Source: Formicarius rufipectus
Lineage: Eukaryota; Chordata; Aves; Passeriformes; Formicariidae
Length of the DNA: 64,000 nt
Direction of reading: 5' to 3'
NCBI GenBank assembly: GCA_013399695.1
Contig: VXAU01003738.1
Location: forward strand, 1,562 to 65,561
Position 1 is the first letter of the stretch. Each line of letters starts with the position of its first letter. This document shows, piece after piece, positions 24,264 to 39,900 of this stretch. The translations under genes were made by a program, and so were the position numbers. The notes beneath the pieces were generated by a model. The model searched no databases, was not told the DNA's origin, and worked only from the letters and a program-made list of their open reading frames with translations.

Positions 24264-25404
24264 TCCTCTGTGTGAAGTGAGGCCTGTATATCAATCAAGA
24301 AAATACATTTCTGGATTATAGCTTCGTCATGAATTTGACTCCAAATGGCTTTTTCAAATTAGTGCTGTACAATCACATCTGAATGCTGGATAAGGAGACT
24401 TGGCTCAAACTACTTCCTTTTCTAAGACTACGTAAGTGACAATCTAACCAAAGAAAAAATTTCACTTTGAGGCTGTTTGATTTGGGTTTGCTTTATTTTT
24501 TTTTCTTTTTCCTCCTTAATTTGTTAGCTACCTAGTCTATACTTAGTGTCAAAATATTGATAAACTACAGCCAAGGATGACCCAATTATATATAAAGGCA
24601 AAACAACAGGATGAGGAGTAAAGGTCTACTTTTAAAATTCAATCCTTAGTAGAACTGAAAAATCTTATGAGGTTACTGTATTGTCTTGATAATATCAAGA
24701 ATTTAAAAAAGAAGAGATTGTATCAAGAGATAGAATGTATCAAAATGCATTCTATCTGAGATAAAGAAAATAATTTTAAAAAGGCTTTTTACTGCAGACC
24801 ACTCTAACTAACAGGACAGAGGCGGGTAATGAATATTTTCACATAAAAACTATGTGTGATTGGGAGTATACCAGTGTAGCAAGGTAGGCCACCTGGACTG
24901 ACAAACATGGATCAGGTTTCATTGTGCCAAACAGAGAGAAGAGAAGCCACTTTTTCTCCAGAACGACTGCAGCCCACTCTGAAAGTTGCATATTGTTGTT
25001 GTGTCTTAAATGAGGCTCATCAGAGCACATAAAACAAACAGGAATATTTTCACAACTATAAACAGGTCCTATCCTTCCAGGTAATTTTGTGTAGATATTA
25101 TCTCACTTAATAGGAGTTTTGCTCACATGAGGGTAGGACTTACAAAAGCAAATGGTTCAGCTTTATTTAACCTGTTACAAACTGCACTGCAAAGCTAGAA
25201 GTCTGTACATTTACTAGCTTACAAATAAACACTTTTCAAAAACTGAGTGGGTTTTATGTTAGCAAATTTATAGTCACAATGAGAAAATGACAAAACATCT
25301 ACAGTTCTCAGAAAGAGCATATACAAAGAAAACTGATGAGCCACACCATCCACATTGGAAGAGTTAATTGAAAGTTTGTACATAAAAATAAATATGACTA
25401 ATTA

Positions 25405-25430
25405 ATACTGTTAAACTGTTTAAACAGTAT
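25405..25430. repeat. Perfect 14-bp palindrome with nested inverted repeat
   Basis: ACTGTTTAAACAGT at 25415-25428 is a perfect palindrome. The preceding ATACTGTT (25405-25412) also pairs perfectly with AACAGTAT (25423-25430), so two alternative stems compete. Short palindromes of this size are expected occasionally in AT-rich DNA. Confidence 0.75.
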
Positions 25431-28400
25431 CTACCTTGTTAAGATTGTAATTCTTTTTTTTTCTTTTAATGTCACTCAGAGTGAGAGATTTTTCATAATT
25501 TTTTCTCTACTTCTCATGTTGTTTAATTCAAGACATACAGCATGGTAAAATTCTGTATACTAAGTAGTGCAAAACTACCTGTAGACTATTTTATAAAGAC
25601 AAGATGTTACCTGAGTCATATATAACACAGACAGCTTGAGTAACTCACTGCTACAGTGCAAAATTCAGTGGAGACAAAACAGAAGCACTCAGTTGACAAT
25701 TTTCCTCTTTGGCTATTTTAAGCAAAAATACATATTCTCTCCATTATCATAGAAGATAAAATCAGAGTCAACTTCTATAAATCTGTCTTGCAATTTTTAA
25801 TTAGGTAACCGCACACATTTAATTGTGTTGAGAGAAGATTTCAGCTGATTTCGGATCCTCATGTTTCTGTAGAGTCCATAAAGAAATCAATGCAGGCTTT
25901 GCATCTCAGAAAATACAAAAAGAAGGCACTAATATTTGCTAATCCATTATCTCCTTAAGGAATTGATCTGGTATTTTATATTTTTATGTATGTATTTATT
26001 TATATTTATAGATGTTGTTTTGATTTCTTGTCAACTATCTTTTAAAAGGACTTTTTAAGATTTTTTTTTTAATCTGCTTATATATCTACTATTGTTTTGA
26101 AGGATTAATGAAGAACCTGTTTGTTAATGATTGTTCTTCACATCTCTATTGAGATAATAGAGGTTTGCAATAAAATCTCATAATTCTTACTGACTGACAT
26201 CCATTATTTCCTGAAAACTTCATCACCCTAAGAGAAACTAAAAAGAGAAGCACAAAACATATTCTTCTTCACAGCAGTAATGTCTGATTCTCAGTGTGGC
26301 TTCTCTGCTTGTTTCCCAAGGCAATAGGCACCCAAAGTATTTTTCACTAAAAGAAATGTACTGTCCATTACTTAAATGACAGTGCTTTTACCCAGTTTGA
26401 ACATGAGAACCTTGTACAAGATTTCCTGTAGAGAAAAATAGGGGTTTGGAACTGATGTCAATTCTTCTCTGAGTTTCACAATTTTAACCACGTACAAAAA
26501 GCAAATGTCAAGTGACCAGGATAAGAAGATTGAAGAGATTGTTAACCAAGGTCATTTTCTTAATGGGTGCAAAATAGTAAGCCACATTGAACAGGAATGT
26601 TTTGATCATAAGAGCTGAATAAACTTCCAGGAACTTTTGGTTTTCATGTGGAAAATCATTTACATGATACTAGGTTTATGACCAGACATCATCACCTCCT
26701 AATAACAAGCAAAAAACCCCCCAAAACCCCATACAAATGACTGACATACTGCAAAGAATGAAGTCAAATATCCATGACCAAGTCAAACTAAATCTCCATG
26801 ATTATGTGCCAGTTCTGTCTAGAAAAAGTCACTAAATGTTTCTAGGTGATCCTCTGAAGTATTTTTACGCATTAGGCTACCCCATGTGAAAGTCTTTTCC
26901 AGCTATGAGCATGAGACTTATCCTTATGAATGTTGAAATACTAGAATGGAAATTTAAATCAGCAGGACATAAAGGTACAAAACCTACAGTCAGATTCCAT
27001 GGGGGGAAAAAAGTGTAGATGAGCAAAGACATTGAGTATAACCCCAAGCCTAGGAGTGAGCAGCAAGCCCAAATGTCCATTAAATCAGTAGGTGCACTTC
27101 TTAATCATACAGGGCCTCTATTCAAGGATTCACATTTGCTTTTTTACATAAGCATTACAGAGATAGAGGCACACACTTTTCTCTGGGTCTCCTCAGAAAC
27201 CTCACCACAGAGCAGCTCCTCAGCTCTGTAATGCTGCTCTTCACCACGGTTTTCCGATAAAGGAGTTTCGACAATTTGCTTTGATGAAGTAAATATATAA
27301 CAACCACAAGTGAGTAAAAGTGATTATATTGCTTTCTAGGTAACACCTCCAGATGATGGCCTTTGCACTTACACTGTTGAAATGTAAGTGGGTTCAGTTT
27401 GCTAAGGTTTATGTTTTCCATACAGGACCTGTCCTTTTATTGTACATGTATAGACTTGAACCTAATCAAACCTGTGCTGTACTGCTAAAATAAAATAAAA
27501 AAAAAAATTTCCCAAAATAAGAAAAACTGTTAATAGTAAAAATCTTTCTTAATGGGATAACACAAGAATGAACTCCAGAATGTATATGCAGTTGTTTCTT
27601 AAAAATTACTAAGTTGTCCGTGACTTTTCATATCTAATATTCCCCACACAGCATCAGTCCAATCCAAGACTTAGTGCCTTCAAGAATTTTAAATGTATAT
27701 GTGGTAATGGTATGAGGATTTCCTTCTCTAACTACCCTCTTTTCTTCATTACTGCCAACACTTCCCTTGCCGATAGTGTCACTTTGTAAGTATTCATTAC
27801 CCATTGATCAGACACTAGAGTGCATGGATGGACTGGTAAGCCCTCACATATTCATTTCAACAAGCTTCTGACATATCATGCTACAGGATTTCTTAACTGA
27901 ATATTGACAAACTCTGGCAGATTCTCCATTTTATGACTAGATATTGTACTTTGTATTTTTTGTCTGATTTTCTGTCATTTTGTTGTCACTCATTATTCTT
28001 GTTTCTTTATTTATGAAGTGTGCATCCATGTCATCAATATAAGTTTGTCTAAAATCAGATTAAAATCAAATTAAAATTATAAACCAGGATATAATAAATA
28101 GAGTTTTTGTAGATACTATCTATATTTATCTGTGTGTCTAAATATGTATGTGATACATGTGCATTTAGTTATCTGTGATTGGTATGCATTACCAGTGGGT
28201 CAGCTCCAGGACTGTGTGCTTATGTGCTTAGAAAGAGAAAGGTACTTCTCTCATCCTGCCATTCTCCAAGTAAAGTGTCCTCCTCTTTAGCTAACAGTTG
28301 AGTCACTGTTTTTATCAATATTATGGAAATGGTGAAAAATGCCCCTTATGAGGATGTGGGGAGATGTCAGGACTACAGAGACTGACATCCTCACAGTGCA

Positions 28401-31400
28401 AATGAGAAATGGAAGAAGGAAGATTTACAAGAAATCACAGAAATATTTATCTGTGTATATTGTCTATACATAGTTACAGAACAGAGTATGTCAGTATACC
28501 TGAACTGGTGAGATGACATAAACTTGAGCCACAGAAGATGTATTTGGGGGCTGTATTACTAGAGCTGAAGAAATGTGAAGGAAACGAAGAAGAAAAAACT
28601 AAAGAGGAAGAGTGAAAAGATGTGGCACATACAAGGAGGCTGCCTGTATAACTTTGGTTAAAGATCGAGCTATGCTATCAGGAAGATGATTCTCCTAATC
28701 ATAAAAAGAAGCTGGTTTAATAAAGTCATACAATCAAAATAAGAAGTAATGCCCTCCAGCACTATAAAAATAATAAAAGTGGTGATGTTATTTTGAAAAA
28801 GACATGTAGGAATGGTTGAAAATATATTTACAATTTTCCTGAAGGAGAAAATGTAATAAGGCAGAAAACTTTTTGCACTGAATAGGCTTCTGGTCTACCT
28901 AATATGTAAACTATTACTCAAGTTATGTTTACAAGAAAAATAATTTATCTTTTGACAGTAAGTTATCTCTTACCAATATCAATATTTTATTAATCATAAG
29001 CCATTATATTATTAATTTCAGTGGCCTGCAGTAAGCAGCATAAGTGGTTGGGTACCCAGCAGTAAATTTTTATCACAATTCAAATATTCCAGTGATTTCA
29101 AGTTGTATTTTCCAACCACAATATTTTTTATTAATATATATAAAAATGAGCTAACAAAACAAAATCTGAAAATAGCAATCTTTTAAGGGTATTTAAAAAG
29201 ATTGTAAACATTTTAAAATGTCAGTTGTTTAGTGTGTGTATAATAGAATGTCTGTATATCTATTTATTGTAAATTATAGCTAATTTAATCAGTAGAAATA
29301 ATGTCATATAAACTACTACAGATGTAATGCTGAGGCGTCTTAAAGTGCATATCATTCTCTCTCTTCTCTTCAATATCAACCTGTTGGAATACCTGCTGCC
29401 ATCAGTGGCAAAATGATTCACTGTAATATGGAACATCAAGAAGACATTCTCTACAAGACTGTTCAAGGGCATCTGTGCCTGTATACAATATAGTTTTCTA
29501 AAGGATGTGTGAGCCTTCTTAAAAGATCATATAATTTATGTTTACAGTTTCTCTCGCAGTTGTTGCCAGATAAAGAAAACCATAAATAATCTTGAGCCAT
29601 TTCGTGAAATTTATTTGAATCTCTGTTTTTCAGATGAGGTACCTACATTTTTTCTATAACAATATACTTGGACTCACAGCATATACCCTGGCTTGTGATT
29701 TTAAAAAATAATGTAAATATGAAAGTTTTCAACAACCAAAAGGAATTGTTCCCAGAATTATTTGGGTTTAAGTTTTTTTGGGGGACAGGGTTTTTGGGTT
29801 CTTCTTGAAAAATAGGCTTAGATGGGTTTTCAACATGACTCAGGATACATATTCTTATTTTTTACAAAATTTGGAGATTGAAGACTATATTCACAATCTT
29901 CAGTTGATTGTATTTAGATCATTGTCCTAGAAAATACTCAGGTTTCCACCTCATCTCCACATTAACTGTCATGTTGTCTCTAAACTGATGCAAATCACCT
30001 CTTTCGAGGTCAGTAAACCCAGGCATAGGATTCTGGTTCACACTAATTTCCGAAGGGTTGCCTACATGAAGCCAGCTGGAGTCACTCAGTGTGAAAGGGT
30101 GAGCCTGATCATGAGTGCTGTTCTCAGGCTGTAACCATATTTACCCACTTAGAAACAGTGAGGCTTAGAGCATGTGAGTACCATTGCCTAGTTTGTCCTT
30201 CCTTTTTCCTATAAGGTAAAATATTATTTATTATTGCTAATCCTCATTGGCATCTTATTCTTGCAGTCAGTGGAGAGCTGGGAGTTAGGGATATAAGGGA
30301 TCATTTCTATTCACATTGAAGTTTATTACCCAGACACTGTGTAGTAAATGTGAGAGTTCAAACAGCTGTAGCTGAATCAACATCTTATAGAAATTTTATG
30401 GAGGATAATGGATATGAAGATATATCCAGAAATAAAAAACCCCAAGTATTTCTTATATATACATAAAGTGTTGTCCTCTCTATCTACATCACAGGCTTGT
30501 CAAGGTTGCTCTGCCTTTTAATGAATTCACTTAATTAATTGCATTGATTATGTAGATATTATTTATATATTTTGGTATTTCTATAGTTAATAACATCTCT
30601 TTTTGACCTAAACTATATATATTAAAAAACCCCAAAACATAAAATCAAAATGAAGAGTGTGTCACTGTTAAAATGTAAATATTGTATTAGAAATCCTGCA
30701 TATTTGCCATCATTCGCTTTCTTTCCAGCAGAATACTTTTCTGATCGGCCTCAGAAAATGAAATTGAAAACATTTCATTAATGTTACAAGAAAGGAGAGG
30801 TCTGAGTGGCATCACAGTTCCTTTGTATTTTTCCCCTGTTCATTTGTGCAGCTATAATTACAGATTCTTTGTGAAATGTTCATGTCAATCCTTATTAATC
30901 TCTAATTTCTAATCACAGGCATAAGTAGGTTTAAACTTCATTGCAAACCTCTTGGGAGTTCTATGGGTTTTGGAGGAGAAATGACATGTTGCTTATCTTC
31001 ATAATGTTTTCTAGAGATTCTTGTCAGTAATTTTCCAAAAGAAGTTAGCAAAAAGAGGAGCAGGGAGAAGAAAAAAATGAAAAGGAGTGGAACAAGAATC
31101 TTTCTAGGCAGGAAGTTATGTTCCAATGTTTATAGCATTTAACAATTAAGGCTGGATTTATTGGTGGTTGTGACAGTTCCCAGTTGTGCTATTTCAGTGA
31201 AAAGGAAGATAAATAAGGCAACAACACCTGGGAGACATGTAGGCAAGATTAGACGAGAATTAAGAAACTCTTCTGAGATTCAGAAACCTATGGAAAAACC
31301 TGGCAGAGCTGCAGTGTGAAAGTTTGAGCAATAAGAAACAAATTGCTTGGAAATAAAATGAAAGAATGGGTTTTTTTAGGTTGTTGCTTTATTTGAAATC

Positions 31401-33874
31401 AATCAGTGGCAGTGATGCTAACAAAAAGGCAGCAACTAGAATTTAATTTTTAAAAATGTGTGCCATTTGTATGTTCCTTAATACAGTAATTTTTTTTTTA
31501 GTATTGTTGGGTTGCAGCCATTTATGGCAGTAGTTTGGTACCTATGTATATACAAATATACAGTAGTCATGACTTAAGAGTGCACATACTGCAAAATTTC
31601 TTTTTTTATACTCTCTGTCACAGTCTTATTTACCTGAGAGTCAAATCTGACTTGAAGAACTGGAGTACTGTGGGGTATGGTGAGTCAACCTCAGCTTCCC
31701 CTATGTGGTCATGATCAAATATCTTATTTTTTTATTAAATTATAGGGGCCTGATTCCAAATCATTTACAATTCCAGTGATTTCTGTAGTGTTTATATGGG
31801 TTCTGATAAAGTATTTCACAGATGATTACATTTAAAAACAAAGACAAACAGCACAAAACAATATCAGACAAATATACTATAATACAAAATATATATATCA
31901 GCCAAATATACAAGAGACTATTTTGTAACGGGGTCTGGAGAAGACTGAAGTCCCTTGGAAAAATTGACTACAGTGCATTTTCTTACATTTTTGGAGGACA
32001 CAGTGTTGTGTATTAATACATTTCTGCATCCATGAAGCTATGAAGGTGGAATTTCTTTCCATGATCCTCTGGCTCCATAGCATCTCATTTACTAACTGCG
32101 GCATTAACAACAGTTTAGCCTTTTGAAGGCACATATGTAATTTAAGAAGGTTATTTGGTTGTTTGCTTTGATTTCCACATGCATTATTAATAATTCATTT
32201 TAATTTTCAACTAACAAAAGTTGTAATTATTCAAATGGATTATCAAGATTTTGTATGGTCTTTGAAAATGAAAAATTATATGGTATATTTTGGAAGAATA
32301 GGCTCTCATTTTTTTTCAGTATATCTACTACTCTAGTTTCAGACTAGGCCTAGTGGAGATGTAATAGCTTCTATGTCCATTTCAGTACTTCATCTTTGTT
32401 TCTGGGACAGATGCTGAGCACAAAATGGGACCAACTTCCCATGAAGTCTGACAAAAGAATACCAAACTTATCTATTTAGATCAGTGCTGAAAAGGCACAG
32501 AAAAGCTCAAGAAAAGTGCTGGGGAAAAGTCACTAGCAGTAATGTTGACAGCTTTGTGAAAAGAGACATGTATGAGGTACATTATAGCTTGGTATTTCAA
32601 AGGGGTTATCTGCTACTATCATTTATAGGCTGTGGTTATATCTGTCTAGAGCTTAGATAAAAATTACAGAAGAGGCAGGGAATACCAGTGGTGCGATTAA
32701 TTTCATGATGTAAGGACAAAAGGTTGATGCTGTGTTGACTAAATCTGAGCATGGGCTTTACTTGAGATATTCTGATAAATATAGTGAAGATATAAAGGGA
32801 TCTTTCACATCATATGTTCTGTCAGTCTAGATATATTCAATGACTGCAAATTTAGATCTTTGTTCAAGAACCCTGAACAGACAATGAAAATTGTGTTCAT
32901 CTTTCCCTCCAACTGACTTTTCAATCTGTTCAAACAGATAAATAAGAGGCTTGACTTCTTATAGTTTCTACTATGAAGAATATCAGACAATAATATTGCA
33001 CTTAAAAATTAATGTAAATGTGCAGGAAAGGGTGCACATGGAAAAAAGGAATCCATTTTTGTCCACACAATATACTGTCCTTGCTGATTGACAGACCAAA
33101 TAAGTAACTCATATCCCTCTTACTGCTCATTAGCAGTTAATAAAAGAAAGCACAATGCATTACAGATTAATAGTGAAAGATCAGAGAACAAAATTAAAAA
33201 CAGAAGTGTCTTATAAGCATTCAAACATTCTCAAGACAGCAAAAATATGGTTCCCCCAATTCAAAAAGAAGTGGTAGAACTGTGAAACATGAAAGCAAAG
33301 TCAGCAAAAGTAATCAAGTGATGAAATTGATTTAAACTCTCTCCATCAAAGGACAGGTTAACTGATCTATCATTTTTAGTTTGAACAATAGATAGCTGAG
33401 GGGAATATGAAACAGGCTGTAATATAAAGAGAGGCATGGAGAAGATTAAGAAGGGGATCAATTCAAGAAATAGAGGGCATCAGATGGACTTCTTAGTTGA
33501 TTTAAACAAAACCAAATGAGGTAGTTAAGCTATGGAACTCACTGATAAAATTTGGTTGGATTTAAAGAATGGTTATGCAAATAGTAGATTAAAAATACTT
33601 GTCATGTGCTGAAATATCAGTATAATGTCTCCTCAGAAATTCCTGAAACTTCCTTTCTGGAAGCTGGAGATAAACTGTGGACACTTTCTTCACTTAGTTC
33701 TCATGTTTCTTGGCAATTGGCCACTGTCAGGTATGGAATAGCAGGTTAGCCTTTGTTCTGAATCAGTATGGTTATATCTATGCTCTTATAAATTTTTCTC
33801 TGCAAAAGAATTTAAAGAATGGATAAACATGTTTTGGACAAAAGACTTGAAAGGGAACTTTTCTCTCCTTTACT

Positions 33875-33918
33875 AAAAAAAAAAAAAATAACAAAAACCC
33901 AACCAACCAAAAAAAACT
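33875..33918. repeat. A-rich/CCAA low-complexity tract
   Basis: A14 is followed by AACAAAAACCC and AACC/AACCAA units, then A7. It is the complementary-strand counterpart of the T/G-rich blocks at 3466 and 55507. Confidence 0.85.
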
Positions 33919-36900
33919 AAACCCAGGATAGATACACTAGCTTTTTCACAAGTGGAAGAATGCAGGAAAAAGAATTTAGTAGGTTGTCTAAAAATTTGCA
34001 GAAACCTACCACCTAAGAGCCACATACCAAAATGTGACTGAAAAGAAAGCCAAGCAAATCTGCAGATCTTGGCCAAATAGCATGCAATTGCTACCTTAAC
34101 TAGCAATCAGATGGAATAGATAGGGCTTTCACAGATTTTACCCAGACAGTCCAAATACAAATTAAGTTACAATATTTATCCAATAGCTGATGCTTTTGTT
34201 AAATTATCTAAGGGAACACAGTTTAGGGCTTTTTAGATTATCTTATTTCTTAGTGTAATGAAAAATGAGCTCAGAGATAATATTTTCTTGAGATGATCAG
34301 AAGGGAAGTATTGTGATATGCTGTAAATTGAGGTGTTCTAGAATATAATGATAATTTTTACTGTAATTCCCACTAGTATAATCTAGTGGGAGATAAGCAG
34401 TTTCCTCTTCACACCCTCAAATCCCTTTTTACACTGTCAATACTCTTCTGACATCACCCTTATATTTTAGATTTCATTCTTCTTATTTCTTGATGCTTTG
34501 TGAAGTATACAGAGTTGTTCAACTCTATCAATTTAACACACAGATTTTTCTTTCTTTGTTGGATCATTTTCTGTTGAATTTCATTCCAATCCCTGACTTC
34601 ACTTCTACCTAAACTTTTTCCATGTGCACCCTTTTTCTGGCCTTGACCTATTGCATCAGCTGTCTTGTTATACTCAAATTCTGCTGCAAGTGTAGTTTTT
34701 CAGAGGTATCACTTTAGGTCTTTCTCCTCTTTTTAGTACCCCAACAGATTATTTCATGTCTCAGAGAAATTCTGAGCTGGTAAACACGCATATCTGTCCC
34801 AAATTTTCTTTCAACAGATAAATGATAGCAGAAAATTCATGTTCCAAACTTTCTAGCAGATCCCCCATTTATCTGCAGCAAAATGTAAAAAGTCAGCTTC
34901 CAAAAAACTGGAGAATAAAAAGATGTGAATTCTTGGTTTATATGTCTACACCTCTCAGTGTGCTGTTTATAGGACCAATTTGGTCTGTCAAATGCTATTT
35001 TTCTCAGAACTGAATTTATCTTAGAAAGTTGTAACTAGATAAATTACCATGAGAAAGGGGATAATTCATCACTGAAAAAAACATCCATGAGAAAACCAAA
35101 AAAAGTCAGCTAATAAATATTGTCCAGAGCAACAGAGTGAAGAGTTGATATTTATGATCTGAAAAATACAATTATTTGAAAAAAAAAATGTACTTAAAAG
35201 CTGTGTGAATGCTGCCTTTTTTTTCCCTTAGTTACCTATGTCTGTTCACCATTCCCTTTGAGAAATATCATTTCTATCATAAGAAATCTCATACCTTCAT
35301 CTGTGCCTCTGGCCACAAAATTAATATTAAAATACTAATCAATAAAGCAACCTGTAGAAATCCTTAGGAAAAATGTGTACAGTACAGCCAAAGCAAGAAT
35401 AATAATAAAATGAGTAATTATAACAATCTGCTAGTTATTATTAATGCACTATTCCAAATGTTGCAATAATTGTGCTTTAATTAAGACATAAATTAGATAT
35501 GTTTATAATTAAATAAGATTGAATTTATGAATCTTGGAATAATAACAAATAAAAAGTGAGTTATTTAAAGATACTAGTTATATCCAGTTTATTCTATGTC
35601 TGTGGTTAGTGATTAGACTTAATAACAGGCAACATCCTCAATCCTGGTCAAAGGATACATGCTAAAATGAAAAGTCCTTCCAACCAACCATGAGTTTTGC
35701 TAACCTTGTCTTAGTGGGAGATCACTTCTTGCATATCTTAAGTGGGTTGTATTGCCTGGTGTATTTATTTCATAAGACTCGTATCTTTCCATTCACTCTG
35801 GTGAGAAAGATAAAAAGGCTGAAATACAGAAGTGGTTTGTAAAATACTTTCAAAAGTACTGTCAAAACTTGACAAGAAGAGCTTTTAAACTGAAAACAGC
35901 AAGCAAATGAGTTACTAATCTGAGACTTCTTTGTATAAGCTGACAGCTTCTGTCTGCCCCTTGCCTTTGCATCCAAAATGCTTGCCTGTTGTAGATGGCA
36001 AGAACGTCTCCAATCACGCTCTTTGGCTGTTCCTTCTGAAACTGTCAGGCCCATCACATTTCAGTGACTTTTCTGTGTTTCCTTTACACTGTGCAAGTGT
36101 CAGCTTGCTATGGGGAATCAGAGCAAAGGCAGCTGTGTGGCAGAATATGCCAGCTGCATCAAGAATAAGAGAGAGAAGGTCAGGAAAGAAACTCTGGAGG
36201 ATTTTACAGTCCAGATTACATCACAGGGACTGAGGGACCCGACCAAATGTTGTGAAGACCAGCCAGATCCATGGTGGCTCTGAGGATATTCTTTTGGGCT
36301 ACATTCAAATTTTGCAACCAGAGTATACATGTGTTCTTTCCTTCAAATAATTTTATTACCAAAGTACCTAAATCTGAACTGTCTAACATCATTCGTGACA
36401 CACATTTATTTTGCAAGGGGAAAGACATGAGAAAAACAAGTTTTACTGGAACTCCTCTTAGTCTCTACGGTCTTCTATGGTCTTTCAGCATGAAACAGAC
36501 TCCTAATCTGAAAAAGAATTCTTCCATCATCTGTTTTATCAAGGGATATTCAACACAATTCTTTCAAAAAAAAGAAAAAAAAATCTAATAATATGTAATT
36601 TATTCCAAACAAATTTGTTGGCTTCCATATTGCTATAGTTCTGCTCTGCATCCCCTCAGCACGTGCTTGTCCAGTGGGACAAGTGAAGAGAAGCCTGTGC
36701 TCTGAGACAGATATATTAGAATTCTAAATCTCTACACACCACATAAAGAAAATCACCTTTTGAAGCATAACTGCTATGAAAGTTGTGACATATGCCCTGC
36801 AAATCTGATATTGATTCATTGTGTTCTATGAAAATGTGGATGCAGGATTCTTTTTGTTCTTATGAATGAAGTAACTGATCTCTACCACAAATCAAAATTT

Positions 36901-39900
36901 TTTTTATTAGCTCTGACTGTAATTACCACAAACAAAAAACGTTGTCAGTCCAGGACAGATTAACTTCCTCACACAGAATATCTGACATCTTTGCTAGATT
37001 TAATCTCATTTGTTCTTATGATTTTTGTTTGCTTCTGCTAACATTTCATCATTTGGGAAACCATTTCCAACACTGAGAAGTTCTGCAGATCAGTTTGATA
37101 CTTATATGGAATAAAATTTTCTCTTTTGTCTTGTAATTATGCACTTGGCTTGATATGGCCAAGTTATATTTACATATACAAACATTCTGAAAAGATTTAA
37201 TCCAATATTATTGTAAATTTGTTTTGCAGTTCAGTACTTTGTAGAGAACTGTTCTTATGTATGCAAATCCATGATATATATTAAATATTTCACTTCCTCA
37301 TATTTTCTTAAATGAGTAAATGGATGAAGCTTTTAATAAATGTCATGGAAATGCAGCAGAGGAGTAAAGATGTGTTATGAAGGGAAATAATTCAGAAAAT
37401 GCATTCTCGCTTAAATTGGCATTTTAAATGTCATTTCAGTCATCTTACATGTAATTTGAAAAACCTTCTTGACTTCTCTGTTTACGAGAGTTCTGTCAAT
37501 TATGACCTGTATTGCAGGGTGGGAGACTGCACCAATGTCAGGCTGTTCTAATTTCCTCTAAGCCACATTCTTCATCCCACTGGGAGCACAAGTTTTCATA
37601 AATGCCAATGTGCATATGCATTCAGTATTGTTAGGACATTTTTCCTATTGATTTTCATCCATATGTGAGTGTGAGCAAGAGACGTGGGGGTGGTGGGGCA
37701 GTTATTCAGCTCTTCATATGCTACCTAACATTCCCAGTTCCAGAATTAAATTACCTAGAGAGATCCATAATATACATTCAGTCACTACAATGGCTCCCTT
37801 AGGGCTCTTGTTACTAATGGCATAGGCTCATTTGTGAAGATTTTCATGCAGCTTTCTTGAAAGGGTCTCAGCAATCTACCACTTCTGAACAAATTGCAGA
37901 CCTACAATATGCTCACCAAAGGGGTTGCTTGGCATAGAACAGGATATTTTGCCCTGTTTTGCTAGGAAAGGATATATCAAGAAAGGAGAAGAGTGTAGGA
38001 AAAAAGGAAAGGCAGTGATCTGTTAAACGAGGAGGGGGGAAGTAAGCAGTAACATAAATGAGCTATTTACACTTTCTAATTATGAAAATAAAGCCTCAGC
38101 TATTAAGAGAAATGTTTCTTCGGAAATAAATCTGTTCCTGTTAAATGTATGTGACTTTCAATCACTTTTGGAGGAAAGATATTTGCAAAATATATTTCAT
38201 TTGTATAAGGAAGGAAGATTCTCTTCCATCAAGGTCTTCATTCTGTTCATGTGGCTTGTGTACTGTAAACCACTTCCCCAGGCAATGGACAGCAGATTAG
38301 AGAGGATACACTGGGTGTTCCTTTATGATTGCCTGACCAAAAGGCAATAAAGCTCCCACAGTATGTTGAATCACAAAAAGAAAATACAGGTTAGCAATAA
38401 TCTTGATTTCTCCTTCCTGGCCAGATTCATCCTCCCATGATCACTTCTTTACCTCAGGCTCTCTACAAGGACAGTCATTAGGGTCTAAACTGTTCAACTT
38501 CACTAAGGATCTCTGATAGCTCTCTTTCTCCTTCTATACACTTCTCAGGAACACTTTACTTCATGCAGTTTCACTATTGTATCCCATAATGTCAAAGGTT
38601 TAGACAGAGGACTGGTAAGGGTTACATGCATATGCAGGTACTCCCAAAATACCTGGCAGTGGAAGGATTTAGGGGAATTTTTTTCCAAAGTCAACACTGA
38701 ACATCTCAGTGCAAAAACTGCATTAGGCCTAAGAAAAGAAACACCCTCTGCTCTTTTTAGACCTTTTATCATCCCTGGCCACTCTGCTGTGCAGGCCTTC
38801 AAACATGTCCACAAGAACTTATCTCTTCTCATACCAGAGATTGCCACCCTGGAATGCAGGAGAAAACATCTAAAAGTGTCTCTAGGAAAGATGCTTTTTT
38901 CCAGATAGGAAACTTTTCTTAAGTGAAATAAACCCTCATCTCCTCATAATAACTCTTCTGGAAGGGTCTTCTACACTTACAGGTCTATAGCTATTTCTCC
39001 CCTCCTGTTGACTAAGGGCTTTAATGGGAAGACCGTCTTCTGTTTGTCAGGTCATGATGGGGAAAAGGAAGGGCAAAAGAAAACTTTGGTCCACTAGAGA
39101 AAAGGTCAGCAGGCAGAGAGATTTCAATTTACTGTTAAGACTCCCTCTTGGGTCCTAAGCAGAAATTATATTCACATTTGGATAATGGATTTTATACTGT
39201 TCTTTTATGTGATTTAAAACTTTTTTTTTTTTCCCCCAATATCAACAGAGAGAAAGATTAAAAGTTTATATATTCACCAGGCTTAGCAGTCACAGACACT
39301 TAAAATCCTTTATTTGTCTCTTCACAGTGTATCCTGTGAGAGCTCAGTATGCCACAGAGGTGAGCAGTGTGTGAGGGAACAGTTAATTCTTGTGTTACTG
39401 GCATATCAGAAGCTCAGTCAGAGTTCATATAAATTTTTTTTCAGCTACTGGACTGCTGCACATGGTGAATATACAGGGGTGAGAAGTTATGTCAGAGTTT
39501 AAGTGTAGACTCTATCTATAGGTACATGCTTAGTCCCTGTACACTGATGGGCATGATTACAGTTATTTTCTGAAAATTCAAGTTGTCATTCCTTCTTTTG
39601 TGCACATACAGAATTTAATCATGTTTTAAAGCCTTTTACCTGCATACCTAGACTTTGGACCTTGACCCAATAAAGCACTTATGCATCTGTTTAACCAGGA
39701 GGGCAGTCCCATTAGTGTAGAGAGTGCCTTTACTGATATTTGCCTTCAAAAGGCAGAACACAGAAAAATGTAGGCCACTTCTGAAATCAAGCCCTTTATG
39801 TTAAATTAGATTTTATTAAAGCAATTATCAGTGAAATCTGACTTACAGAATCACTCAAGAGAGCTACTAAAAATTGGCTGCCAACAGATGTTCTCTGTTA

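Larger units (their letters stand above)
20823..33874. other. 13-kb AT-rich non-coding stretch, no transposon seen
   Basis: I recognise no coding exon, RNA gene or mobile element in about 13 kb. The contents I can name are a (TA)n(CA)n microsatellite at 23455-23478, a T23 run followed by GT repeats at 24213-24263, a perfect palindrome at 25415-25428 and scattered A or T runs. Frames of 60-88 codons (for example 27155-27421 - and 31898-32134 -) resemble nothing. It could be intergenic desert or the interior of a very large intron; sequence alone does not tell. Confidence 0.5.
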